A stretch of 64,000 nucleotides of DNA from Acidobacteria bacterium Ga0077553 (lineage in GTDB: Bacteria > Acidobacteriota > Terriglobia > Bryobacterales > Bryobacteraceae): contig LNFE01000252.1 of NCBI GenBank assembly GCA_001464575.1, forward strand, positions 1-64,000. Direction: 5' to 3'. Below are positions 18,192 through 25,875 of this stretch, piece by piece (the stretch's first letter is position 1; each line of letters opens with the position of its first letter). The notes beneath the pieces are model-generated. The model had not been told where the DNA came from. It ran no database searches and worked only from the letters and a program-made list of their open reading frames with translations. The translations under genes and the position numbers were made by a program.

Positions 18192-18832
18192 TCCGCGTCG
18201 TGGTGGCCGACGATCATGGGGTAGTCCGCAAAGGCCTTCGCCTCGTCCTCAGTGAAGATCCGGAAATTGAGATCGCCGGCGAGGCATGCGATGGCGAGGA
18301 GGCGGTCGCCATGGCCGAATCGCTGGCACCCGATGTCATGATTCTCGACGTGGCCATGCCCAAGCGCAACGGCATCCAAGCTGCCACCCAAATCTCGCGG
18401 TCCTCGCCGAAAATCGGCATCATCATGCTGAGCATGTACTCGGACGAAGAGTACCTGATGCGCGCGATTTCGGCGGGGGCCAAAGGCTATTTGCTGAAGG
18501 ATTCCGCGGAGCCGGATCTGATCGCCGCCATCCGCACGGTCGCCGCCGGCAAGCCCTTTTTCAGCGCCATCCTCAGCGAAGCTCTCGTGGCCGACTATGT
18601 CCGCAAGATTCAATCGGACGGGCTGCAGGATCCCTACGACTCGCTCACCGAGCGGGAGAAAGAGGTGCTGCAACTGCTCGCCTACGCCAAGACCAGCAAG
18701 GAGATTGCGGCGCAGTTGCACCTCAGCCTGCATACTGTTGAGACCCATCGCACGAATCTCATGCAGAAACTCGACCTCCATTCCGCCGCCGAAGTTGTCC
18801 TGTATGCTGCCCGGAAGAAGCTGCTTGTCTGA
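18188..18832 (+). CDS. NarL/FixJ-family response regulator
   Basis: 214 residues. The receiver domain has the acidic pocket (DD at 8-9), phospho-acceptor Asp54 in MILDVAMP and Lys in GYLLKDSA. The C-terminal LuxR-type helix-turn-helix is LTEREKEVLQLLAYAKTSKE followed by LHTVETHRTNLMQKL. It binds DNA when phosphorylated by the kinase encoded immediately upstream (4-nt overlap). Full length, no anomalies. The genes downstream start after only 21 bp but have their own -10-like element. Confidence 0.96.
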   Translation: MIRVVVADDHGVVRKGLRLVLSEDPEIEIAGEACDGEEAVAMAESLAPDVMILDVAMPKRNGIQAATQISRSSPKIGIIMLSMYSDEEYLMRAISAGAKGYLLKDSAEPDLIAAIRTVAAGKPFFSAILSEALVADYVRKIQSDGLQDPYDSLTEREKEVLQLLAYAKTSKEIAAQLHLSLHTVETHRTNLMQKLDLHSAAEVVLYAARKKLLV

Positions 18833-18841
18833 GCGGGGGGA

Positions 18842-18847
18842 TATAAT
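18842..18847 (+). promoter_or_regulatory. Consensus -10 hexamer for a leaderless transcript
   Basis: TATAAT ends exactly 6 nt before the ATG at 18854 and no Shine-Dalgarno sequence is correctly spaced, so transcription would start at or next to the start codon. A good -35 is not apparent. The element lies in the 21-bp gap after the response regulator. Confidence 0.55.
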
Positions 18848-18853
18848 TCCCGC

Positions 18854-20119
18854 ATGCTCCGATCCCTTGGCCTCGGCCTCCTTCTGGCGTCCGCTGCCCT
18901 TTCGCAAGACTTCGATCTGCTGCTGCAGGGTGGCCGTGTTATCGACCCCAAGAGCCGCCTGGACGCTCCGCGCGATGTCGCCATCAAGGCCGGCAAAATT
19001 GCCGCGATCGAACCCACCATTGCGGCGAGTCGCGCTCGCCGCGTGCTCGATGTCCGCGGTCTGCTCATCACGCCGGGCCTGATTGATCTCCACGTTCACG
19101 TTTACTACGCCGCCACCAACCCCGGCTCCTGGGCAGGCGACAACAGCATCCCGCCCGACGTGCTCAGCTTCCGCACCGGCGTGACGACGATGGTGGACGC
19201 GGGCTCCGCCGGATGGCGCAACTTCGAACACTTCAAAGTCACGGTCATCGATCGCGCCCGTACCCGTGTGCTGGCCTTCATCAACATTGCCGGCCATGGC
19301 ATGATCAGCGACCTGACCGAACAGGACGACTTCAACCCCGAAGCCATCGTCAAACTCAAGGCCAAGTTCCCGGAGACCGTCGTGGGCGTCAAGTCGGCCC
19401 ACTATCAGCGGCCCGATTGGGAGTCCGTCGATTCCGCCGTCGAAGCCGGCAAGAAGGGCAACATGCCGGTGATCGTCGATTTCGGCTACTTCCTGCCGCA
19501 ACGCCCCTACTATCAGCTGGTCGGCGAGCATCTGCGCCCGGGCGACATCTCGACGCACGCCTACCGCGGCCCGGTGCCGTGGACGGATGACAAAGGCAAG
19601 GTCTATCCCTATCTCAAAGCCGCGCGCGCCCGCGGCGTCCGCTTCGATGTCGGCCACGGCGGAGGCAGCTTCGTGCTGCGCAGCGCCGCCGCGGCGATCA
19701 AGGACGGCTTCTATCCCGATACCATCTCCTCCGACCTCCACACCGGCAGCATGAACGGCGCGTTTATGGACATGCCCTCGCTGATGTCGAAACTCATGGC
19801 GCTCGGCATGCCGCTCCAGGAGGTGATCCGCGCCTCCACGTGGACCCCGGCCGAAGTCATCAAGCGCCCGGAACTCGGGCACCTGACCGTGGGCGCCGAA
19901 GCCGACATTGCGGGCCTGCGGCTGATGGACGGCGACTTCGGCTACTACGACAACAACGGAGGCCGCGTCACCTCGAAGCAACGTCTCTTCTGCGAGGTCA
20001 CCATCAAGGGCGGCGCCATTGCGTGGGACTACAATGGCCGCCAAGGCCGGGACTACAAACTGCTCGGCCCGCACTATGGCATCCGCGAAGGGATTGATCA
20101 GATCGTGCTTCCCAAATAG
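18854..20119 (+). CDS. Secreted amidohydrolase/deacetylase-family metallohydrolase
   Basis: 421 residues with a signal peptide (MLRSLGLGLLLASAALSQ). Amidohydrolase-superfamily motifs are intact: TPGLIDLHVHVY supplies the HxH metal pair, then GVKSAHYQ, GHGGGSF and TISSDLHTGS with the late metal Asp. The closest known groups are the exported amidohydrolase/deacetylase proteins (EF_0837/AHA_3915 type) and D-aminoacylase-like enzymes, which hydrolyse C-N or acyl bonds; the substrate is unknown. Only 4 nt separate it from the ThuA gene, so the two form an operon. Unlike the HutI-like protein of this window, its metal site is complete. Confidence 0.9.
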   Translation: MLRSLGLGLLLASAALSQDFDLLLQGGRVIDPKSRLDAPRDVAIKAGKIAAIEPTIAASRARRVLDVRGLLITPGLIDLHVHVYYAATNPGSWAGDNSIPPDVLSFRTGVTTMVDAGSAGWRNFEHFKVTVIDRARTRVLAFINIAGHGMISDLTEQDDFNPEAIVKLKAKFPETVVGVKSAHYQRPDWESVDSAVEAGKKGNMPVIVDFGYFLPQRPYYQLVGEHLRPGDISTHAYRGPVPWTDDKGKVYPYLKAARARGVRFDVGHGGGSFVLRSAAAAIKDGFYPDTISSDLHTGSMNGAFMDMPSLMSKLMALGMPLQEVIRASTWTPAEVIKRPELGHLTVGAEADIAGLRLMDGDFGYYDNNGGRVTSKQRLFCEVTIKGGAIAWDYNGRQGRDYKLLGPHYGIREGIDQIVLPK

Positions 20120-20123
20120 TTTT

Positions 20124-20771
20124 ATGCGTCTCCTCGGCCTTCTCCTGCTCTCGAGCGCCCTTTGGGCGCAGGAGCCCCTCCGCGTCCGTGTCGTCACCGG
20201 AGGCCACGATCACGCGCCGTCGTTCTACACGATGTTTGAAAGCATGCCGGGGCTGCAGGTGGCCGTCGAGCCCCACCCGCGCGCCTTCGAAGGCAACCTG
20301 ATGAAGCGCGTCGACGTGCTGGTGCTCTACGACATGATCACGACTTCGACGCCCGAACAGCGGGACCGCCTCCGCACCTTCGCAGAGTCCGGCAAAGGCA
20401 TCGTGATTCTTCATCACGCCATCTGCGGCTACGTGGATTGGCCATGGTGGTACGAGAACGTGGCCGGCGGCCGCTACCTGCCGACGTCGACCTACAAGCA
20501 CGATGTCACCATCCCGGTGAAGATCGCGCGGGACCATCCGGTGACCGCCGGCGTTAAGGACTTCACTATCTTCGATGAGACCTACAAAGGGATGTGGATC
20601 TCGGACAAAGTGAAGGTGCTCGCTACGACACCGGAGAAAACCTCCGACGGCCCGCTCGTGTGGGTGAGCCCGTATGAGAAAAGCCGGGTCGTCTTCATCC
20701 AGTTGGGTCACGGCTCGGAAGCCCACCGCGACCCCAACTATCGGCAACTGGTCCGCCAGGCCATCGCCTAG
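20124..20771 (+). CDS. Secreted ThuA-domain protein (trehalose-utilisation type), probably short of its last residues
   Basis: 215 residues from the ATG at 20124, with a signal peptide (MRLLGLLLLSSALWAQ). The ThuA/class I glutamine-amidotransferase-like fold is visible: VVTGGHDH, DVLVLYDM, GKGIVILHHAIC, HPVTAGVKDF, VFIQLGHGSEA. ThuA proteins are linked to sugar metabolism and are common as exported enzymes in Acidobacteria and Planctomycetes. Relatives usually continue with Trp and several residues after the final AIA, so the end looks clipped. It meets the DUF4440 gene tail to tail at exactly this point, and that gene has lost its end too. Confidence 0.88.
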   Translation: MRLLGLLLLSSALWAQEPLRVRVVTGGHDHAPSFYTMFESMPGLQVAVEPHPRAFEGNLMKRVDVLVLYDMITTSTPEQRDRLRTFAESGKGIVILHHAICGYVDWPWWYENVAGGRYLPTSTYKHDVTIPVKIARDHPVTAGVKDFTIFDETYKGMWISDKVKVLATTPEKTSDGPLVWVSPYEKSRVVFIQLGHGSEAHRDPNYRQLVRQAIA

Positions 20772-21161
20772 CAGTTGCCAGCCGCCTTTACCCTTGGCCC
20801 AGACGTAGAGAATGCTGAGCTTCAATGTCCGTGGGTTGGCGCCGAGCAGCTTCACGGTGGTCTCCTGCCGGATGACGGCGGTGTTGCCGTGGAAGGCGAC
20901 CTGCTTTTCGGCTGCGTAGTTGACCTCGGCGTAGACGGTAGACTTCTTCACGGCCAGGGCGTCAATTACCTGTTTCTTGTTTTCGAGCCGGCCGTCTGAG
21001 TGCGTGTAGATCAACTGGTCGCCGAGGATCTTTTCGAGCGAGGCAACCTCCGGCTTCCGCAGCGCATCGGCCAGTTGGGCCATGGCGGCGTCAATTTCGG
21101 TTTCGCGTTTATCGGCGGCCACCAGCGGCAGCGCCAGCAAGATCAGGAATAGCAGCTTCAT
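20772..21161 (-). pseudogene. Secreted DUF4440/SnoaL-like (NTF2-fold) protein that has lost its stop codon
   Basis: The N-terminus MKLLFLILLALPLVAADK is a signal peptide, followed by a DUF4440-type NTF2-like domain (MAQLADALRKPEVASLEKIL, LIYTHSDGRLENKKQVIDAL, ILYVWAKGKGGWQLL). Family members end a few residues after this Trp. Here the frame has no stop and runs on to 20,004, antisense through the whole ThuA gene, adding over 250 residues without family resemblance. I treat 20,772-21,161 as the genuine part. Loss of a short junction fragment containing both gene ends explains this best. It is last in the sigma factor - aldolase run, 5 nt after the aldolase stop. Confidence 0.65.
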
Positions 21162-21166
21162 CGTTT

Positions 21167-21922
21167 TTACAGTCTATACGAAGGGTCCTTGCGGTCCATA
21201 AGCCGCATCATCGCCGCGAACTCCGGATTCGGCTTTTTGCTGTAGCCCTTGTCGCCTTCGGCCACAAGAAAGTCATCGCTCAGCTTGGCGCTCAGTTCGC
21301 AAACGGACCGCGACGGAATCGCCAGCTTCGCTCCGGTCGCCTGCGCCGCCAGTTGCACTTGGCAAGCCCGCTCGAGCCGGAACAGCCGCACGAAGGCCTG
21401 TGCCACGGTCTCGCCACAGGCCAACAACCCATGGGTCTTCAACACAAGCAGGTTCTTCTCGCCCAGGTTCGCCGCCAGGCGCGCGCGCTCGTCGAGTTCC
21501 AGGCTGGGCCCCTCGAAATCGTGGTAAGCCACCCGTTCGTAGTAGCCCAGCGCGTACATGCTGATGGGCAGCAGCCCCTCTTCTAACGCCGCCACGGCCA
21601 TGCCCGCCGTGGTGTGGGTGTGCATCACACAGCGCACGTCCGGGCGCGCCATATGGATCGCGCTATGGATCACAAATCCTGCCGGATTGATCTCCTGTTC
21701 CGGGTTCCCGATGATGTTGCCGGCGTGGTCCACCTTCACCAGATTCGAGGCCGTCACTTCGTCAAAGCGCAGGCCGTAAGGGTTGATGAGAAAGTGGTCC
21801 TCCGCCCCCGGCACCCGCACGGTATTGTGCGTCCAGATCAACTCGCTCCACCCGAAGTGGTCCACCATGCGATAGGCCGCCGCCAACTGCACCCGCAGTT
21901 CCCATTCTTCACTGGTCATCAT
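21167..21922 (-). CDS. Class II aldolase/adducin-family protein
   Basis: 251 residues. Class II aldolase fold with metal-binding residues in VMHTHTTAGMAV (HxH) and the later His of LLVLKTHGLLACGETV. The active-site Glu typical of fuculose-1-phosphate aldolase is not obvious, which is usual in the adducin-like branch, so the substrate is uncertain. Two adjacent ATGs (21922, 21919) can serve as start. It overlaps the 3' end of the sigma-factor gene by 14 nt and is followed 5 nt later by the DUF4440 gene, so it belongs to the ECF sigma operon. Confidence 0.85.
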   Translation of the reverse strand: MMTSEEWELRVQLAAAYRMVDHFGWSELIWTHNTVRVPGAEDHFLINPYGLRFDEVTASNLVKVDHAGNIIGNPEQEINPAGFVIHSAIHMARPDVRCVMHTHTTAGMAVAALEEGLLPISMYALGYYERVAYHDFEGPSLELDERARLAANLGEKNLLVLKTHGLLACGETVAQAFVRLFRLERACQVQLAAQATGAKLAIPSRSVCELSAKLSDDFLVAEGDKGYSKKPNPEFAAMMRLMDRKDPSYRL

Positions 21923-23117
21923 GCAGTTTCATCATCTCCTGAAGCAGGTAGCCGCGCACGGCGGGGTCGTCCGTCAGGCCCGCGGCTCGTTCATAGGCCT
22001 CGTGCGCCTCATCGCTATTGGAGTGCCGCAACAGGTACGCCCGCACCGCCCAGTATGGCTGATAGCCCGCCACCCGCTCGGCCGGTAAGCCTGCCAGAAT
22101 GGCTAACCCGGCCGCGGGCCCTTCCGTTTCGGCCACCGCCGCGGCCCATCCCACTTGGGCTCCCACGGTCGAGGTCCATTGCGCCAGCGCCTCGTAGAGC
22201 ATTGTGATCGCCGGCCAATCCACTTTTCCGGTCACGGCCCGCAGGGAGTGCGCCGATTGGATCGCCGCTTCGAACTGAAAGCGCCCCGGCCGCTGGTGTC
22301 GCGCCGCCTGTTGGAGGTATCGTTCTGCCTCGAGAATCCACTCCCTCCGCCAGAGGCGCGGGTCCTGCTCCGACAGGGGTACATACTGCCCCTCGGGCCC
22401 TCGCCGCGCGGGCCGGCGCGCTTCGCAGTAAAGCAGCAAGGCCAGCAGCCCGAGCGCCTCCTCTTCGTCCGGCAACAGCTCCACCAGGACGCGGGCGAGC
22501 CAGATCGCCTCCGCCGCCAACCCCTGCCTTCCGCCCGTCTCCTCCCAACCCGCGCCGTACGCCGCGTAGATCGCCTCCAATAGGGCTCGCAGCCGCTCCG
22601 GCCACTCCTTGATCTCCGGAACGGCGAACGGGATGCCGGCCTCGCGGATCTTCCGCTTCGCCCGCACCAGCCGTTGCCCCATCGACGCCGGGGCCACCAG
22701 AAATGCCGAGGCGATGGTCGCCGCATCCAGCCCCAGCACCGTTTGCAGCATTAGGGGCGTCCGGACGGCCACGTCGATTGCCGGATGAGCGCACACCAAC
22801 ATCAGGCCCAGCCGCTCGTCCGGCAACGGCTGGCCCGCTTCGGTCTGCACGGCGGCCCGCTGCAGCTCCGCCGAGGCAGCTTGCTGCACCGCCGAGTGGC
22901 GCCCGGCGTCAATCTGCCGTCGACGCGCTACGGCGAGTAACCATGCCTCCGGCCGCTCGGGCACTCCGCTTTCGGGCCACGTTGTCAGCGCCGCTTGGAA
23001 CGCTTCGCTCAGTGCGTCCTCGGCTGCTGCCACGTCGCGAGTTCGTGCGCTCAAAAAGGCGACCAGGCGCCCATAGGACGTTCTGGCCACCTGATCCACC
23101 ACCCGTGCCGCTTCCAT
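21909..23117 (-). CDS. ECF42-type RNA polymerase sigma factor with DUF6596 C-terminal extension
   Basis: 402 residues, about twice the length of a simple ECF sigma factor. Region 2 (SYGRLVAFLSARTRDVAAAEDALSEAF) and region 4 (LGLDAATIASAFLVAPASMGQRLVRAKR) are followed by a long helical extension (LEAIYAAYGAGW..., DEEEALGLLALLLYCEARR..., repeat-like helices to the end). This architecture, with a DGPF/YCII gene directly upstream, is the hallmark of group ECF42, which uses no membrane anti-sigma factor; the C-terminal domain is needed for activity in studied members. The ATG at 23117 abuts the YCII stop. The YCII gene is frame-disrupted here. Confidence 0.92.
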   Translation of the reverse strand: MEAARVVDQVARTSYGRLVAFLSARTRDVAAAEDALSEAFQAALTTWPESGVPERPEAWLLAVARRRQIDAGRHSAVQQAASAELQRAAVQTEAGQPLPDERLGLMLVCAHPAIDVAVRTPLMLQTVLGLDAATIASAFLVAPASMGQRLVRAKRKIREAGIPFAVPEIKEWPERLRALLEAIYAAYGAGWEETGGRQGLAAEAIWLARVLVELLPDEEEALGLLALLLYCEARRPARRGPEGQYVPLSEQDPRLWRREWILEAERYLQQAARHQRPGRFQFEAAIQSAHSLRAVTGKVDWPAITMLYEALAQWTSTVGAQVGWAAAVAETEGPAAGLAILAGLPAERVAGYQPYWAVRAYLLRHSNSDEAHEAYERAAGLTDDPAVRGYLLQEMMKLHDDQ

Positions 23118-23422
23118 CTACATCACAAGCACGGGCCGCACTTCCACGCCGCCCTCCGTCATCGACGGAGACCGCGCAGCCCACTCGAGCGCCGCGTCGA
23201 GGTTGTCCACTTCAATGACGAAGTAGCCCCCCAACTGCTCCTTGGCGTCGGCGAACGGCCCGTCCTGCACCAGCCTCTCCCCGTCTTTCAGGCGAACGCT
23301 GGTGGCCGCGGGTGGTCCCTGCAGTCCATTGCCGCCCCGTAGGATGCCGGCCTCTCGCATCGCCGTGCTGTAGGCCTGATAGGCGCCCCAATAGGCGCCG
23401 GCCCGTTCATTACGTATTGCAT
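23118..23422 (-). pseudogene. YCII/DGPF-domain protein, partner of ECF42 sigma factor, N-terminal frame disruption
   Basis: The C-terminal 90 residues are clear (YQAYSTAMREAGILRGG, the DGPFADAKEQLGGYFVIEV signature, ALEWAARSPS). A perfect ribosome-binding site (GGAGG, 7-nt spacing) precedes an ATG at 23422 that starts MQYVMN, as in YCII proteins, but in a different frame. The main frame then begins at ERAGAYWGAYQ. Relatives carry about 15 extra residues between these segments, so a short deletion is the likely cause. An in-frame GTG at 23462 could restore translation but gives an atypical N-terminus. DGPF proteins sit upstream of ECF42 sigma factors and are often their targets. Confidence 0.8.
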
Positions 23423-23495
23423 AACCGAACCTCCACCACGATGTCGTTTGAGAGATTCGCACTTCGACAGTCGCGCTATTTTTCTTTTGCGGCCT

Positions 23496-23840
23496 TCATT
23501 TGTCTTTCGCAGCCTTCCACGTGGCCGCGCCAATCTCCGGATAGTCGGCCTTGCCTTCCATCGTCGCCGCTCCGGTGATGGTCCCGCTGTAGCGCAGCTC
23601 CCCGCTACCGGTTGTGACCACAAACTCGATTTTGTCGCCTTCGACGGTCCCCTTCAGCGGCGCCTCGCCCACCGCGCCCTGATAGGTCCCCGTCAACAAG
23701 GAACCCTTCTGTACGAAGGTGAACGATGGAGTGCCAGAGCCGGCGCTGGTCTCCACCGAGAAGGTCCACTTGCCCGTCACGTCCGCCGCCAGCGCCATCG
23801 CGCACGCCATAAAGAAGCAAATTAAGGTTCGCAGATGCAT
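23496..23840 (-). CDS. Small secreted protein of unknown function
   Basis: 114 residues from the ATG at 23840; signal peptide LRTLICFFMACAMALA with a mature start AADVTGKWTFSVETS. The rest is a beta-rich, lipocalin-like pattern with repeated GxxLTGTYQG and GTITGAATMEG turns. Similar short exported proteins are frequent in Acidobacteria, but I know no function. A TACCCT hexamer ends exactly 6 nt before the ATG. It is divergent from the enolase-superfamily gene with only 22 bp between the start codons. Confidence 0.75.
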   Translation of the reverse strand: MHLRTLICFFMACAMALAADVTGKWTFSVETSAGSGTPSFTFVQKGSLLTGTYQGAVGEAPLKGTVEGDKIEFVVTTGSGELRYSGTITGAATMEGKADYPEIGAATWKAAKDK

Positions 23841-23862
23841 AACAGCAGGGTATCCTACCCCC
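23841..23862. promoter_or_regulatory. 22-bp divergent promoter region with two back-to-back -10 hexamers
   Basis: The gap between two divergent start codons is only 22 bp. On the plus strand TATCCT (23851-23856) ends 6 nt before the ATG at 23863. On the minus strand TACCCT (23852-23847) ends 6 nt before the ATG at 23840. The two hexamers overlap by 2 bp. Neither gene has a Shine-Dalgarno sequence, so both transcripts would be leaderless. Confidence 0.5.
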
Positions 23863-25056
23863 ATGTTGCTCTCCCGCCGCCACCTGCTCGCGCTTCCCGC
23901 CTACGCTGCCTTCGCCGCCCCCGCCCCCTGTAAGATCACCCGCTTCGTCATTCACAAGTCCACGCTGCGCTGGCGCGACCTCGTCTTCCTCGAGATCCAT
24001 ACCGACTCCGGCTTGGTCGGCCTGGGCGAAGCCACGCTTGAAACCCGCGCCGATCTGGCCGAAGCCGCCCTCCGCTGGCTCGAACCGACGATGGTGGGGC
24101 AGGACCCGCAGGGCCCCGAACAGCACTGGAACCGGAACTACTACGGCCTCTCCCGCTGGCGGCACGGCGCCGCCGAACTCACGGCTCTCTCGGCCGTCGA
24201 TATCGCCCTCTGGGACCTGGAAGGCAAGCGGCTCGGCGTGCCCGTTTCGCGGCTGCTCGGCGGCGCCATCCACAATCCGCTGCCGCTCTATTTCACGCAT
24301 TGGTCGTCCACGCTCAAGGAACGTACCCCCGCCGCGTTTAGCGAAGGGGCCACCGAAACGCGCCGTCGCGGCTGGCGCGCGGTGAAATGGACCGTCCCTC
24401 TGGCCGGGGACGACAAGACCCGCATCGCCCAAATCGTCAACGAAGTCCAAGCCGTCCGCGTTGCCGTCGGCAGCCAACTCGAAATCGGCCTCGAACTCGC
24501 GGAGACGTTCAACTACCGCACCACTCTCGAACTCGCCCACGCCCTGGCGCCCCTGAAACCCATGTTTCTTGAAGAGCCCACGCTGCGCGAGAATCCGGCT
24601 CTGCTGGGCCAGCTCGCCGCCCAGTCGCCCTTGCCCATCGCCACCGGCGAAGGCCTTCTGCTCCGTTCCGAGATCCGCCAGCTGCTCGAACACAAGGGTG
24701 CGGCCATCGTCCAACCGGACGTATTGCACGCCGGTGGCATCACGGAGCTGCGCAAGATTGCCCAGCTCGCGGAGACGTTCGGCGTCGAAATCGCTCCGCA
24801 CCAGTGCAGTGGACCCGTCGGCCACGTCGCCTCGCTGCATGCCATGGCCGGATGCCGCAACTTTTTCCTGCAGGAGTGGGAGGGCGACGACTACGCCATT
24901 TATCAGGAGCTTTGCCAGGGTACCTACCCGGTCCAGAAGGATGGCGCCGTGAGTCTGCCCTCCGGCCCTGGCCTAGGCCTGACCCTGAACTTCGCGGAAC
25001 TGACGCGGCGGTTCCCCTACAAAGGGATCAACCGCCGCGCCACGCTCACGAAGTAG
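23863..25056 (+). CDS. Exported mandelate racemase/muconate lactonizing enzyme-family protein
   Basis: 397 residues. The N-terminus MLLSRRHLLALPAYAAFAAP looks Tat-like. The enolase-superfamily capping domain (ITRFVIHKSTLRWRDLVFLEI, GLVGLGEATLE) is followed by the barrel. Metal ligands are seen in FLEEPTLRE and IATGEGL, but the first ligand position, usually Asp in a DAN motif, reads LELAE, a Glu substitution. The Lys of AVKWT and the HQ pair in IAPHQCSG fit the D-galactonate dehydratase-like branch of acid-sugar dehydratases. Substrate unknown. Its 3' end overlaps the convergent Cdd1 gene by 11 nt. Confidence 0.88.
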   Translation: MLLSRRHLLALPAYAAFAAPAPCKITRFVIHKSTLRWRDLVFLEIHTDSGLVGLGEATLETRADLAEAALRWLEPTMVGQDPQGPEQHWNRNYYGLSRWRHGAAELTALSAVDIALWDLEGKRLGVPVSRLLGGAIHNPLPLYFTHWSSTLKERTPAAFSEGATETRRRGWRAVKWTVPLAGDDKTRIAQIVNEVQAVRVAVGSQLEIGLELAETFNYRTTLELAHALAPLKPMFLEEPTLRENPALLGQLAAQSPLPIATGEGLLLRSEIRQLLEHKGAAIVQPDVLHAGGITELRKIAQLAETFGVEIAPHQCSGPVGHVASLHAMAGCRNFFLQEWEGDDYAIYQELCQGTYPVQKDGAVSLPSGPGLGLTLNFAELTRRFPYKGINRRATLTK

Positions 25057-25324
25057 GCAGTCGCTGGGCCTTGCGTAGGCGAGACCAGTACCACCAATTC
25101 CGCTGCTCGACGGGCAGGTCCGGGTCTCGCGCCTGTGCGACGGCACAGCGGAGGGTATCGAGCACGCAAGGGTCCTGACGCACCTTCGTCAACCGTTCCA
25201 ACTCTTTGTACAGCTCGTCGGCATCGCGCGTGGCCAAGTCCGTGACGGAGGTGACCCGCAGCAGTTTGAAGTCGCCCAGCATGGCCGGGCCAATTCCGGC
25301 GAGATCCTTGAGTTGGCGGGACAC
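25046..25324 (-). CDS. Cdd1-like helix-hairpin-helix protein
   Basis: 92 residues starting at GTG (25324). The sequence fits the 'pathogenicity locus' Cdd1 family: LKDLAGIGPAMLGDFKLLRV is a helix-hairpin-helix, followed by the family signature RQDPCVLDTLRCAVAQA and a C-terminal WWYWSRLRKA. The family has an HhH DNA-binding-like fold but no proven function. It lies 4 nt after the stop of the GlcG-like gene, so it is probably co-transcribed, and it overlaps the enolase-superfamily gene tail to tail. Confidence 0.88.
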   Translation of the reverse strand: MSRQLKDLAGIGPAMLGDFKLLRVTSVTDLATRDADELYKELERLTKVRQDPCVLDTLRCAVAQARDPDLPVEQRNWWYWSRLRKAQRLPTS

Positions 25325-25328
25325 GCAG

Positions 25329-25799
25329 CTACTTCATCCCTTCGAGCGCCTTCACCCCGGCCGCGGCAATCTGCCCGTCCTGCGCGGAAGTCACGCCGCT
25401 CACGCCAATGGCGCCGATCATCTGCCCGTCGGCCGATAGCGGCAGACCACCCTCCACCGGCAACACGTCCGGCAGCTTCAATACCGTGTTCCGGCCGCCC
25501 ACCACCACGTCCTCAAGGGCCTTCGACGGCCGCTTCATCCGGATGGCCGTCCGGGCCTTCATCTGGGCGATGTCCACGCTGCCGATCTGCGTGCCGTCCA
25601 TGCGTTGTAGGTAGATCAGGTTGGCCCCGTCATCGACCACCGCGATCACTACGTTCCAATTGTTCTTCCTGGCTTCCATCTCGGCCGCCGCCGCGATCGT
25701 CTTCGCCGCCGCTAGGGTCAGAGCCTTCTTGGTTGCGAGTTGTGCGCCCGCGGGAATCGTCATAGCCAGCACCGCCAATGTGATTACGAAATTTCGCAT
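25329..25799 (-). CDS. Secreted GlcG/HbpS-family (DUF336) haem-binding-like protein
   Basis: 156 residues with a signal peptide (ITLAVLAMTIPAGAQ). The GlcG/HbpS fold is evident: LTLAAAKTIAAAAEMEARKN, NVVIAVVDDGANLIYLQRMD, VEGGLPLSADGQMIGAIGVSG. HbpS of Streptomyces binds haem and senses redox stress; others are of unknown role. It is divergent from an Rrf2 regulator across 76 bp that hold a perfect palindrome, suggesting control by that regulator. Confidence 0.9.
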   Translation of the reverse strand: MRNFVITLAVLAMTIPAGAQLATKKALTLAAAKTIAAAAEMEARKNNWNVVIAVVDDGANLIYLQRMDGTQIGSVDIAQMKARTAIRMKRPSKALEDVVVGGRNTVLKLPDVLPVEGGLPLSADGQMIGAIGVSGVTSAQDGQIAAAGVKALEGMK

Positions 25800-25839
25800 G
25801 GTGAATACGGTATCAGGATTCGGTTCGCAACTTTAAGAT

Positions 25840-25853
25840 GGACAAAAATGTCC
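25840..25853. promoter_or_regulatory. Inverted repeat GGACA-N4-TGTCC between GlcG-like and Rrf2 genes
   Basis: A perfect 5-bp inverted repeat with an AAAA spacer lies 22 bp before the Rrf2 ATG, in the only divergent spacer of this pair. Rrf2-family regulators bind short AT-centred dyads of similar size and usually autoregulate, so it is the best candidate operator for both genes. Confidence 0.5.
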
Positions 25854-25875
25854 GATTCAAATAATATCGAGAAGG

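Noticed and set aside
17915-20197. Long open frame of about 760 codons on the minus strand
   Set aside because: It lies antisense to the histidine kinase, response regulator and amidohydrolase genes, all with clear family motifs; long antisense frames are expected at this GC content. The same holds for similar frames at 5,320-6,660, 14,641-15,744, 51,278-53,059 and 36,909-38,018.
23462-23462. GTG start giving an intact YCII reading frame
   Set aside because: The resulting N-terminus does not resemble YCII proteins, whereas the ATG at 23,422 in another frame has an ideal ribosome-binding site and a typical MQYVM start, so a disruption is the better reading.
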